Assembly (NCBI GenBank): GCA_031270145.1
Contig: JAISYD010000170.1
Span: 1 to 28,252, forward strand
From: Planctomycetota bacterium
GTDB lineage: Bacteria > Planctomycetota > SZUA-567
Length of the DNA: 28,252 bases
Reading direction: 5' to 3'
Shown here piece after piece: positions 1 through 7,232 of this stretch (position 1 is its first letter; every line of letters starts with the position of its first letter). The position numbers and the translations under genes are program-made. The notes beneath the pieces are model-generated. The model was not told the origin of the DNA. It saw nothing but the letters and a program-made list of their open reading frames with translations, and made no database searches.

Positions 1-220
1 TCATATCCAAAGCCTTGCACAATCTAAGAATCGAAGCCTGGCTGCTGCCCGAGCGCTCGGCATACTTATGCAAGGTCAACCCAAAAATTTCATCGGCATG
101 ATCAAGAAGAAAGACGGCCGCTTTTTTTTCCGCCTTGCTGAGAGTCGGCAGCAAGAGCCGAATAGTGGGAAACAAACGCCCCGCCGAGACGCCGTTCTTT
201 TGCATAATGAATCCCGCCAT
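1..220 (-). CDS. RpiR/MurR-family transcriptional regulator, N-terminal part (cut by window edge)
   Basis: Translating the minus strand from ATG 220-218 gives about 73 residues, open to the window edge. After a short lead (start MAGFIMQKNG) the frame reads LSKAEKKAAVFLLDHADEIF, then a helix-turn-helix stretch with RSGSSQASILRLCKALDM. This matches the N-terminal HTH_6 domain of RpiR regulators, whose hallmark is 'S.AT..R.CK.LG'. Family members usually carry a C-terminal SIS sugar-phosphate-binding domain, which would lie outside this window. An in-frame ATG at 205 is an alternative start; neither start has a clear Shine-Dalgarno. The gene diverges from the GntR gene, so it may respond to a sugar phosphate and control one or both sides. 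Family call from the HTH is fairly firm; the ligand is unknown. Confidence 0.75.
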   Translation of the reverse strand, partial: MAGFIMQKNGVSAGRLFPTIRLLLPTLSKAEKKAAVFLLDHADEIFGLTLHKYAERSGSSQASILRLCKALDM

Positions 221-300
221 CGGCAATGAAACAGACTCATTTACCGTCTTAGCGCCGCGTTGTTCACCGCCTTGAACGCCAATTTGAAACTTATCAGAAA

Positions 301-328
301 ATTATAAAAATGCAAGAGGTTTCTTCAA
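301..328 (-). promoter_or_regulatory. Candidate promoter of the RpiR-like gene
   Basis: Read on the minus strand: TTGAAG (328-323), a 16-base spacer, then TATAAT (306-301). Transcription would start near 294, about 70 bases before the ATG at 220. This is consensus matching only. The surrounding DNA is AT-rich, so chance matches are easier here than elsewhere in the window. Confidence 0.4.
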
Positions 329-446
329 AATAAAATTTAAAATGATTATATTTAATATTGGGTTAAAACTAACACATTTATTATCAATGCATTATAAAAA
401 AGAGGCAGTTATTTATCGTCATATTTCATATGAAAAATGATGCATT

Positions 447-505
447 ATGCCGAAATCCAATTGGATTTCGATGAATTAACCGATCCCGCGGACCTGTTTT
501 ACAGC
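447..505. repeat. 59-bp imperfect direct repeat, copy 1, with a perfect 20-bp palindrome
   Basis: Copy 1 aligns with 515-573 without gaps at about 46 of 59 positions. It contains the perfect palindrome CGAAATCCAATTGGATTTCG (451-470) and ends in GCGGACCTGTTTTACAGC. A perfect 20-bp dyad upstream of a promoter and between two divergent regulator genes is a good operator candidate. Which protein binds is not known. Confidence 0.75.
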
Positions 506-514
506 AGATGGCGC

Positions 515-573
515 ATGCCGAAATCGCATTAGGTTTCGATGAATTCGCCGCCTAAGCGGACTTGTTTTCCAGC
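515..573. repeat. 59-bp imperfect direct repeat, copy 2, with a degenerate palindrome
   Basis: Copy 2 is offset from copy 1 by 68 bases. The palindrome is degraded to CGAAATCGCATTAGGTTTCG (519-538), while the flanking ATGCCGAAATC, TTTCGATGAATT and GCGGAC-TGTTTT-CAGC segments are kept. It ends about 30 bases before the -35 box of the GntR promoter candidate, in the place expected of an upstream operator. Confidence 0.7.
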
Positions 574-602
574 CGGGTAAAAATTTTTTCCCAGTTTTTT
601 TA

Positions 603-630
603 TTGACAGGCGGCTTAAAAACTGTAATAT
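603..630 (+). promoter_or_regulatory. Sigma70-type promoter candidate for the GntR/TRAP locus
   Basis: TTGACA (603-608), a 16-base spacer and TAATAT (625-630) give a near-consensus promoter. The transcript would carry a leader of about 130 bases before the ATG at 768. The inverted pair CAGAC (640-644) and GTCTG (666-670) falls around the expected start of transcription and could be an autoregulatory GntR site. Confidence 0.55.
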
Positions 631-767
631 ATCTGCTGTCAGACATATTATATAATACTTATGACGTCTGTTGTTGGGCATATTCACTTGCGGCCACTAC
701 CTCTGGAAATTTTTCTTTTGCGTCTTATCCGCTTGCGGTTAAATGGGTTGCCTTTCAGGAACGAAAA

Positions 768-1538
768 ATGGATGAATTGATTGTCCCCTTTTCTAAAAAG
801 ACGTGGAGCGAAATAATCTTTGAAAAGCTTAAACTGCTAATCGAGGACGCCTTTTGGAAGCCGGGGGAAAAAATATACACCGAGGCGGAATTATGCGAGA
901 AGTTCAACGTCAGTCGCTCCACGGTGCGCGAGGCAATCAATATGCTCAAGGCCAATAATTTGGTCTATGCCGTCCCCGGCGCCGGGACTTTCGTCAGCAA
1001 CCGCCAGGCGACCTTTGTTTTCGCCAGCAATTACCAGCTTGACCTCAATTCGGAAAAGGCATTGCTGGACGTCATGGAATTGCGCTTGGCCATTGAGCCC
1101 TACGGCGCGGGCCTGGCGGCGGCGCGCATTTCCGGAGAGGAACTGGACCGCTTGCGGGTCTTGCACGAGCGCTACGCAGCCGATCTGGGCAACGGCCCGG
1201 AATTTTTCGCCGCCACCGACATGGCGTTCCATATGTACATAGCGCAAATAACCAAGAATGCGCTTTTGATGGAAGCCATGTCGAACATCAAGGCCTATCT
1301 CCAAAACCAGTTGATCACTTCCAACCACGTACTGAGCCACCGGGCCGTGGCTTTTGCCTATCACACGCGCATCCTCGAGGCCATTTGCAAGCAGAACACG
1401 GAGCTGGCCGAAATTGCCATGCGGGAGCACATGAGCGAGGCTTTCCAGTTCATGCTTTCGCTCATCAGCTCGGTCAAAAGCGAATCGCGGCGCCTAAAAG
1501 CCGCCTCCCTCGGGGAGGCCGCCCGTTCCCCGGGATAA
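768..1538 (+). CDS. GntR-family transcriptional regulator, FadR/FCD type
   Basis: A 256-residue DNA-binding regulator. Residues about 12-77 form the winged helix of GntR proteins: I..AFWKPGEKIYTEAEL, then FNVSRSTVREAINMLKAN and the wing VPGAGTFV. Residues about 95-235 form an all-helical FCD ligand domain, with the usual metal-binding set visible as D151, H155, H199 and H221. Such proteins usually bind sugar acids, dicarboxylates or related carboxylates and repress an adjacent catabolic operon. The start at ATG 768 has AGGA (757-760) at normal spacing. The TRAP receptor gene begins 55 bases downstream on the same strand, so this is the likely local regulator of uptake. A hairpin (1503-1519) lies at the end of the gene. 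Family certain; ligand unknown. Confidence 0.92.
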   Translation: MDELIVPFSKKTWSEIIFEKLKLLIEDAFWKPGEKIYTEAELCEKFNVSRSTVREAINMLKANNLVYAVPGAGTFVSNRQATFVFASNYQLDLNSEKALLDVMELRLAIEPYGAGLAAARISGEELDRLRVLHERYAADLGNGPEFFAATDMAFHMYIAQITKNALLMEAMSNIKAYLQNQLITSNHVLSHRAVAFAYHTRILEAICKQNTELAEIAMREHMSEAFQFMLSLISSVKSESRRLKAASLGEAARSPG

Positions 1539-1593
1539 TTGCGGCGTCGTGCCGCGCGCATATATCGTCCTTTTTTTTATGAAAGGGGTTCCC

Positions 1594-2595
1594 ATGCGTG
1601 ATTCATTCAAGGCATTTGGCTTGTGGGCGGCGCTGGCCTGCCTGTTGGCCGGCCAGGCCGTTTGGGCGGGAGACGTCGTCGTGCTCAAAGGCGCCACCAA
1701 CAATCCGAAAAACAGCGGCCACTACCAGGGGCTGCTCATCTTCAAGAAACTGGTCGAGGAGCGCACCGGCGGCGCCGTCACCGTCGAACTCTACAGCGAC
1801 GCGGTCCTCGGGGACGAGGAGCAGATGGCGGAGGGCATGCAGATGGGCACGGTCGACGTCATGATGGCCGCCTCCGCCAAATACGCCAATTTCGTCCCTG
1901 AAATGGACATCTACAGCCCTCCCTACACCTTTTCGAGCTGGGACCACCTCAAGGCGGTCATCAAAAGCGACGTCAACAAATACCTTGAGGAAAAAGTGCT
2001 GGAAAAAACCGGCGATCGCTATCTCGGCTGCCTCACCGACGGCGTCAGGAATATTTTCAGCCGCGCCGAAATCAAGAACATCGACGGCCTCAAGGGCATC
2101 AAGCTGCGCACCATGACCGGCCCCAATGAAACCGCCGCCTTCGGCGCCCTCGGCGTCAACCCCACTCCCATGGCCTACACCGAGCTTTACAGCGCCCTGC
2201 AGACCGGCGTCATTGACGGGGCGGAAAACAGCATGACCTCGATCCTGGGCATGAAATTTTTCGAAAGTTGCAAATTCATTCTCCGCACCAAGCATTGCTA
2301 CCTGACCCTGCCCTTCTTCATCAGCGGCATCGCCGTCAACAAAATCCCCGCCCAATACCGCGACATAGTCATTCAGGCCGGCCGCGACACCTGCGACCAG
2401 CAGCTTGACTGGTCCATCGCCTTCGATCAGGAAAACGAAAAAGTCCTGGTTGGGAAGGAGGGGGTGAAAATCACCGAGCTTACCCAGGAGGATCACCTGA
2501 GAGCCGTCAACATGGTATCGGCCGTACTGGATCAGAACGCCAAGCGCATCAACATGGTCGAGCAATTGGCCCAGATCCGCGCCATGGCCAAATAA
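1594..2595 (+). CDS. dctP: TRAP transporter solute-binding protein, DctP family
   Basis: A 333-residue periplasmic receptor that would capture a small organic acid and deliver it to the membrane subunits encoded next. Residues 1-25 form a signal peptide (basic start, hydrophobic core, VWA before the mature GDVVVLKG). The body follows the DctP pattern: VLGDEEQMAEGMQMGTVDVM, then GLKGIKLRTM with the conserved carboxylate-binding Arg near residue 172, then TELYSALQTGVIDGAEN. ATG 1594 was chosen over ATG 1579 because AAAGGGG (1582-1588) sits at proper spacing and the signal peptide then starts cleanly. The substrate cannot be read from sequence; the GntR/FCD regulator and sugar-phosphate isomerase nearby suggest a sugar acid or related carboxylate (inference). 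Confidence 0.93.
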   Translation: MRDSFKAFGLWAALACLLAGQAVWAGDVVVLKGATNNPKNSGHYQGLLIFKKLVEERTGGAVTVELYSDAVLGDEEQMAEGMQMGTVDVMMAASAKYANFVPEMDIYSPPYTFSSWDHLKAVIKSDVNKYLEEKVLEKTGDRYLGCLTDGVRNIFSRAEIKNIDGLKGIKLRTMTGPNETAAFGALGVNPTPMAYTELYSALQTGVIDGAENSMTSILGMKFFESCKFILRTKHCYLTLPFFISGIAVNKIPAQYRDIVIQAGRDTCDQQLDWSIAFDQENEKVLVGKEGVKITELTQEDHLRAVNMVSAVLDQNAKRINMVEQLAQIRAMAK

Positions 2596-2668
2596 GGCGG
2601 AGCAAACGGGAAAGACGCGAAGAAAAGTCGTTTGACGCGTCGCAAAGGCAAAGGCAGGCCCCACCCAA

Positions 2669-2711
2669 CCGTCCGGCGGAACGCGCCCCCGGCGGGCGCG
2701 CCTCCGGACGG
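2669..2711 (+). promoter_or_regulatory. GC-rich intercistronic hairpin between the TRAP receptor and membrane subunits
   Basis: CCGTCCGG (2669-2676) pairs with CCGGACGG (2704-2711), and inside it CGCGCCC (2682-2688) pairs with GGGCGCG (2694-2700). No T-tract follows, so this is more likely an mRNA-stability or partial-termination element than a full terminator. Similar elements elsewhere protect receptor mRNA and favour excess receptor over membrane protein. Confidence 0.6.
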
Positions 2712-2749
2712 CCGGGAAAACGGCAAAATTCATCCTAAGGCGCAATTCC

Positions 2750-3283
2750 ATGAAAAGAACGGCTGACCGCTTCATAAACATCCTGGAAAAGGTGGCCGTC
2801 TCCCTGGTCACCCTCTGCATCATCGGCCTGATGGTCGCTTTGGTCTGGCAGGTGCTGTCCCGCTTCGTCATCAACGTCCCGGCCGTCTGGACCGAGGAAA
2901 TCGGCAGATACTCCTTCATCAACATGGTGCTCCTAGGCTCGGCCGTCGGAGTCAGGAAAAACTCGCATTTCGGCGTGACCTTCTTTTCCGACATGCTGAG
3001 GGGAAGGATGCGGGACTACTACATGCGCTACTTTGTCAACGTGCTCATCCTGATCTGCGCGGCCGTCATGCTGTATTACGGAACGATCTTCGCCTTCAGG
3101 TTCGGCCTGAACCGGGTGTCCCCGACCTTTCTGACGCCGATGGTCTACGCCTTCGTCATCCTGCCGGTGAGCGCCGCCTTCATGCTGTGTTTCGCCCTTT
3201 ACAACATCGTGTTCGGCGATTACAGCCAGCAATTGGATTCCGTTCAGGAAGTCCTGAAGGAACACGAGTCCGCCGTGGAATGA
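2750..3283 (+). CDS. dctQ: TRAP transporter small membrane subunit, DctQ family
   Basis: A 177-residue inner-membrane protein with four hydrophobic segments at about residues 15-38, 50-66, 92-113 and 128-152, the usual DctQ topology. The motif WQVLSRFVIN.P..WTEEIGRY near residues 28-52 is the family signature. It forms the transporter core with the large subunit immediately downstream. ATG 2750 has a weak AAGG (2737-2740) upstream. The stop codon overlaps an ATG of the next frame (ATGA at 3280-3283), typical of translational coupling in TRAP operons. Length is normal for the family. Confidence 0.93.
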   Translation: MKRTADRFINILEKVAVSLVTLCIIGLMVALVWQVLSRFVINVPAVWTEEIGRYSFINMVLLGSAVGVRKNSHFGVTFFSDMLRGRMRDYYMRYFVNVLILICAAVMLYYGTIFAFRFGLNRVSPTFLTPMVYAFVILPVSAAFMLCFALYNIVFGDYSQQLDSVQEVLKEHESAVE

Positions 3284-3309
3284 TTCTCTTTTCCCGCAGG
3301 AGCGTCCGC

Positions 3310-4620
3310 ATGATCCTATTTCTCGCCATCCTTTTCCTGGGATTCGCCTTTTTGATCGCGGCCGGGGTCCCCCTTTCCTTTTCCCTGTTCCTGTCTTCCG
3401 CCTTCGCCATGTTCGCGGCGAGCGATTTGCCTATGGTGCTGATCATGCAACAGGTCTACAAGGGGATAGACGCCTTCCCGATCCTGGCCATCCCGGTGTT
3501 TTTCTTCGCCGGGGATCTGATGAACCGCGGCAGGGTGTCGGAGTATCTTATCGATCTCTGCCTCACCCTCATCGGCTGGCTGCGGGGCGCCCTAGCCTAT
3601 TTCACCACCATCGTCGCCATGGTGTTGGCCGGCACCACGGGCAGCTCGGCGGCGGAATCCGCCGCCGTGGGCTCCATTTTCATCCCCAATCTGATCAAGC
3701 GCGGCTACGGCAAGGCGTTTTCCGTGGCCCTGGTGGCCTGTTCGTCGGTCATCGGCATCATCATACCCCCCAGCGTGTTCATGATCATCTACGGCTCCTA
3801 CGGGAACGTGTCGGTGATCGGCCTGTTCATCGGCGGCATCCTCCCAGGCGTGGCCATCGGCGTCTGTCTGATGGGCGTTTCGTATTATTACGCCAGGAAA
3901 TACAACTATCCCCGCGAACGGGAAACCGTCGCCCCGCCCGCCGAAATCCTCAAGGCCATCCGCAAGGGCGTCTGGCCCCTGGGCGTACCGCTAATCCTGA
4001 TCGGCGGCATGGTGGCGGGGCTTTTCACCGCCACCGAGGCCTCCATGGTGACGGTGGTCTACACCCTGGTGATAACCCTGTTCTTCTACCGCACCATCAA
4101 GTTCCGGGAGCTTCTCCCGATGCTCCGGGACACCGGACTCGGCTCCGCCATCCCCATGTTCTGCCTGGCCTGCGCCGGCGTCTACGGCTACCTCCTGGCT
4201 TTTTACAAGGTGCCGGAATATGTGGCGGATCACGTCATCGCCTATACCACCAACCCGTCCCTGATCATGCTTTTCATCATTGGCGTCTACCTGGCGATCG
4301 GCACCTTCATGGACGGCACCCCGGCCATCATCATCCTTTTGCCCATCACGCAAAAACTGGGCTCCACCATCAACCTGAACCCGCTCCACCTCGGCCTGGT
4401 GGTCTGCGTCACCATTGCCCTCGGATTGCTGACCCCGCCCTATGGCCTGTGCACCCTGATCAGTTGCGCCATAGGCAAGGCCAAGATGACGGATGTACTC
4501 CGCCCCATGGCGCCCATGTTCGCCCTGATGCTCCTGATCGTTTTCATCATGGCCTTTTTCCCGGACCTCACTCTGTTCCTGCCGCGGCTGCTGGTGCCGG
4601 ACATGGTGCCGCTAGGTTGA
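3310..4620 (+). CDS. dctM: TRAP transporter large permease subunit, DctM family
   Basis: A 436-residue polytopic protein, the sodium-coupled transport channel of the TRAP system. It has about 12 hydrophobic segments and the family landmarks AIPVFFFAGDLMNRG, AGTTGSSAAESAAVGSIFIP, IGIIIPPSVFMIIYG and GTFMDGTPAIIILLPI. The start at ATG 3310 is supported by AGGAG (3298-3302) seven bases upstream and by the normal DctM N-terminus. An alternative in-frame ATG at 3280 overlaps the dctQ stop and would add ten residues. The isomerase gene follows after 47 bases, probably in the same transcript. Confidence 0.94.
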   Translation: MILFLAILFLGFAFLIAAGVPLSFSLFLSSAFAMFAASDLPMVLIMQQVYKGIDAFPILAIPVFFFAGDLMNRGRVSEYLIDLCLTLIGWLRGALAYFTTIVAMVLAGTTGSSAAESAAVGSIFIPNLIKRGYGKAFSVALVACSSVIGIIIPPSVFMIIYGSYGNVSVIGLFIGGILPGVAIGVCLMGVSYYYARKYNYPRERETVAPPAEILKAIRKGVWPLGVPLILIGGMVAGLFTATEASMVTVVYTLVITLFFYRTIKFRELLPMLRDTGLGSAIPMFCLACAGVYGYLLAFYKVPEYVADHVIAYTTNPSLIMLFIIGVYLAIGTFMDGTPAIIILLPITQKLGSTINLNPLHLGLVVCVTIALGLLTPPYGLCTLISCAIGKAKMTDVLRPMAPMFALMLLIVFIMAFFPDLTLFLPRLLVPDMVPLG

Positions 4621-4667
4621 CGGATCGCCGCCGCGCGCGCCATTGAAAACTATGGAGGGAATGAAAA

Positions 4668-5135
4668 ATGAGGATAGCCATCGCCAATGATCACGGCGGC
4701 GTTTCCCTGAAGCGGCTTGTGGCCGACCGCCTTGACTCCCTGGGGCACCAGGTTCTCAACTTGGGTACCGATACGCCCGAAATAGTACGCTATCCGTTGT
4801 TCGCGGCCAAGGCGATCGGGCTGATGCTGGACCGGGAGGTGGATCGGGCCATCCTGATTTGCTCCACCGGCATCGGCATGTCCATAGCGGCCAATAAATT
4901 CAAGGGCATCCGGGCCGCCCTGTGCACCGACGGCTATATGGCGAAAATGACCCGCAGGCACAACGACTCCAATGTCCTGTGCCTGGGGGGGAAAATCACC
5001 GGCGACAACCTGGCCCTGGAAATATGCGATATATGGCTGGCCGAGGAGTTCGAGGGCGGCCGCCACAACATTTCCCTGGGCATCGTCTCCGACATCGAGG
5101 GAAAGCTGCTGGTCGGCGGCAAATGGGAGGGATGA
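4668..5135 (+). CDS. rpiB: RpiB/LacAB-family sugar-phosphate isomerase
   Basis: A 155-residue cytosolic enzyme that interconverts aldose and ketose phosphates: ribose 5-phosphate/ribulose 5-phosphate in RpiB, or other sugar phosphates in LacAB and tetrose relatives. The phosphate-binding NDHGG motif is at residues 7-11, the catalytic Cys at 65 in ICSTGIGMSIAANK, and the catalytic His at 98 in RRHNDSN. The loop reads C-S-T-G-I-G where most family members have C-G-T-G-[IV]-G; this residue is next to the active site and may signal a shifted substrate. GGAGGG (4654-4659) precedes ATG 4668. Its position after the TRAP genes suggests it processes a catabolic intermediate of the imported solute. The gene symbol is a family label, not a proven activity. 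Confidence 0.85.
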   Translation: MRIAIANDHGGVSLKRLVADRLDSLGHQVLNLGTDTPEIVRYPLFAAKAIGLMLDREVDRAILICSTGIGMSIAANKFKGIRAALCTDGYMAKMTRRHNDSNVLCLGGKITGDNLALEICDIWLAEEFEGGRHNISLGIVSDIEGKLLVGGKWEG

Positions 5136-5311
5136 CCGGCGGGCCGCGAAGGCGCCCGGGCCCGTGAAATTTCCCGGAAAAACACCCCCCGTTCGGGAAA
5201 ACGGGAAGCGAAAATCATGGTCAAAAACGCAACCTCAGCGTAAATAACGCCGCCGGCGCAGGAAAAATTTCCCGCGTTGGCCCCGCCGCCTTTATTCCGT
5301 CAACCAATCCT

Positions 5312-7147
5312 TTATTTGACCGGCAGCACCGGGATATGGATGGTGACGAAGCCTTTGTCGTGCGATTCGTCGGTGTACAGTTCGAAACTGGGCCTGGTTA
5401 AATCCAGACGATAATCCTTGAGCGACGATATCCAGGGGCCGTAAAGGTAGTCGTAAACGTCGGTGAAATCGATGTTGGTCTTGACCTGGTGCAGGGCGTA
5501 CAGGCCGGCCGGTATCTCCAGCCGCGACAGGCCGGGCGGGGGTTGGAGCCGGCCGGCCAGCGGCATGGCCGCCCAGTAATCGAAGTTTCCCGTCACAAAG
5601 TTGGTGATGAAGACGACGCCGTAGGAACGCGCCTCCCGGTTCATCGGGCAAAGGCGCATCCTGGAGTGGAGGAAGCTTTCCAAAAGGGCGGGACAGTCGA
5701 GCCTGGCGTTGTTCAGCGTGGTCGACGTTTTTATGCCGACCAGGTGCTCGGTCAGGAACGGCAGCACCGTTATTGACGGATCGTCCGTCTCCGGCGAGGG
5801 CGGGCGCGCCGTCGCCTCAATCACGGGGCCGGCCGCCGGCTGGAGGCCGGGGCGGATTGCCTTGGCGGCGAGCAATACCGTCTGCCGCCGCTCTTTCCTG
5901 TGCTCCCGCTTGAAGCGGTACATTCTTTCGTCGGCCAGGCCCAACAGGTCGCTGGCGGGGACGGCGTTGTCCATCCCGACATGCACGACGCCATAGCTTA
6001 TGCTCCGCGTATAATAGTGTTCCAGGCCGGTGTCCTGCAGGACCAGCTCCTCCCGAAGGGCGGCCATCCTGTCCAAAACCATCGCCTCGGTCCAGCCCCG
6101 CTGCAACAGTATGAACTCGTCGCCGCCCAGACGGGCGACCCGCGCGTCGGGCGAAAAAGCCGAAAGCGTCTTCGCGACGGTGGTGATGTATTCGTCGCCG
6201 GCCAGGTGCCCGAAGGTGTCGTTGACGTATTTGAGGCTGTCCATGTCGATGAGACAAAGGCAAAATTCAAGATGGCTGTCTATCCATTCGTTGAACACCC
6301 GCATGCCGTAGTGGCGGCTGTTCACCCGGGTGAGAGTGTCCTGGTAGGCCACCGACTCCAGCTCCTGGATGTACTTGCGCTCCTCGCTCATGTCGGTGAT
6401 CAAAAACACCACCGCGTCGCGGCCAAGCCAGGAAAGGCGGTATTTGACGATGGAAAAATACCAGAGCCGCCCGCCTTCCGCCAACTGCAGGTTTTCCGTC
6501 TCCCTGCCGGGATTCTCCATTTTCTCCCATTCGCCGGCCGCCTCCCTCGCCAGCCATTCCCTCAGCCGGTCGGCCAGAGCGGAGTTCTTCTCCATGGCGG
6601 CCGTCGCCGTGCCGTTGCTGAAAAGCGTCCCGCCCGTCTCCCGGTCCACCACGACAATCCATTGCTCTACCCACTCGGTGACGGTCTTGAGGAAGGCGAT
6701 GTTCTTTTCCAGCGCCAGCGTCTTCTGTTTGCCGCTTTCAATCTCGGCCATGAGCGAGGCGCTCCGCTCGTCCAACTGGCGGATCATGGTGTTGAAAGCG
6801 TCGGCGAAGTCCCCCATGAAATCGACTTTTTGCTTGTAGTCGCCCCGCGCCACCTGTTTCGACTGCCAGGTGAGGTGCTTGAGGCTGGCGTGCAGGTTTT
6901 TCAGGGGCGCGGCCAGCTCGTTCTCGGCCGACGGCGGGGTCACGCTCAGGTTGCCATTCCCGAGCTCCAGGGCGAAATGCCTGAACTCGTTGAGCATATG
7001 GGTGAAGAAAAGCAACCCCTTGCCAAACTCCCGGAACTCCTCGGGCAGCGCCGCCAAATCCAGTTTGGCCTCCTTCGGGGAGTAAAGGATGTTCCCCAGG
7101 TAGAGGAACAAGGCGTCCACGGCGGCGCCGACCGTCGCGCGATCCAT
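5312..7147 (-). CDS. Soluble diguanylate cyclase with HAMP-like, PAS-like, GGDEF and C-terminal GyrI-like domains
   Basis: A 611-residue protein with no membrane segment. In order: N-terminal helical region (1-90); HAMP-like helices with WQSKQVARGDYKQKVDFMGD and FNTMIRQL (about 93-150); PAS-like domain (about 155-262); GGDEF domain (about 265-425); linker; and a C-terminal GyrI-like/effector-binding domain (about 458-611) with PFLTEHLVGIKT, IPAGLYALH and FELYTDESHDKGFVTIHIPV. The active-site GGDEF is intact at 341-345 and D301, N309 and D310 are present, so it should make c-di-GMP. No RxxD inhibitory site is visible upstream of GGDEF. It follows the V4R gene after 85 bases on the same strand. 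GyrI-like domains bind drug-like or other small molecules in Rob and BmrR relatives, so here it may sense a ligand (inference). Confidence 0.9.
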   Translation of the reverse strand: MDRATVGAAVDALFLYLGNILYSPKEAKLDLAALPEEFREFGKGLLFFTHMLNEFRHFALELGNGNLSVTPPSAENELAAPLKNLHASLKHLTWQSKQVARGDYKQKVDFMGDFADAFNTMIRQLDERSASLMAEIESGKQKTLALEKNIAFLKTVTEWVEQWIVVVDRETGGTLFSNGTATAAMEKNSALADRLREWLAREAAGEWEKMENPGRETENLQLAEGGRLWYFSIVKYRLSWLGRDAVVFLITDMSEERKYIQELESVAYQDTLTRVNSRHYGMRVFNEWIDSHLEFCLCLIDMDSLKYVNDTFGHLAGDEYITTVAKTLSAFSPDARVARLGGDEFILLQRGWTEAMVLDRMAALREELVLQDTGLEHYYTRSISYGVVHVGMDNAVPASDLLGLADERMYRFKREHRKERRQTVLLAAKAIRPGLQPAAGPVIEATARPPSPETDDPSITVLPFLTEHLVGIKTSTTLNNARLDCPALLESFLHSRMRLCPMNREARSYGVVFITNFVTGNFDYWAAMPLAGRLQPPPGLSRLEIPAGLYALHQVKTNIDFTDVYDYLYGPWISSLKDYRLDLTRPSFELYTDESHDKGFVTIHIPVLPVK

Positions 7148-7232
7148 GGCGTCGCGTCCGTCGCTGGACGATGTTTCGGGGTTCGCGCTCAGTTTGTCCG
7201 CTCCTTCCCGTCCGCCGCCGGCGGCGGAGCGC

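Larger units (their letters stand above)
221..767. promoter_or_regulatory. AT-rich divergent control region between RpiR-like and GntR genes
   Basis: This 547-base stretch has no convincing gene. It is far more AT-rich than the rest of the window, especially 297-440. It holds a minus-strand promoter candidate (301-328), two 59-bp imperfect direct repeats (447-505 and 515-573), a plus-strand promoter candidate (603-630), and an inverted pair CAGAC/GTCTG (640-644/666-670) just downstream of that promoter. The layout suggests dense regulator binding, by the RpiR-like protein, the GntR protein or both. An open frame running back to TTG 603 was not taken as coding because its first codon is part of the -35 box. 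Confidence 0.6.

Noticed and set aside
603..767. N-terminal extension of the GntR gene back to a TTG at 603
   Set aside because: The TTG is part of the -35 box, the extension has no family similarity, and ATG 768 has a ribosome-binding site and gives a normal GntR start.
1503..1578. Hairpins and a T-run between the GntR and dctP genes as a terminator
   Set aside because: GCCTCCC/GGGAGGC lies inside the GntR coding region, and the GCGGC/GCCGC stem (1541-1555) is 15 bases away from the T-run (1571-1578), so the arrangement is not a canonical terminator.
1603..2994. 463-codon open frame on the minus strand
   Set aside because: It lies antisense to dctP and dctQ, which have clear family matches; its composition reflects the complement of GC-rich third positions.
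5136..5311. Possible terminator between the convergent isomerase and diguanylate cyclase genes
   Set aside because: Only short inverted repeats (for example TTTCCCG/CGGGAAA around 5168-5202) with no T-tract were found.
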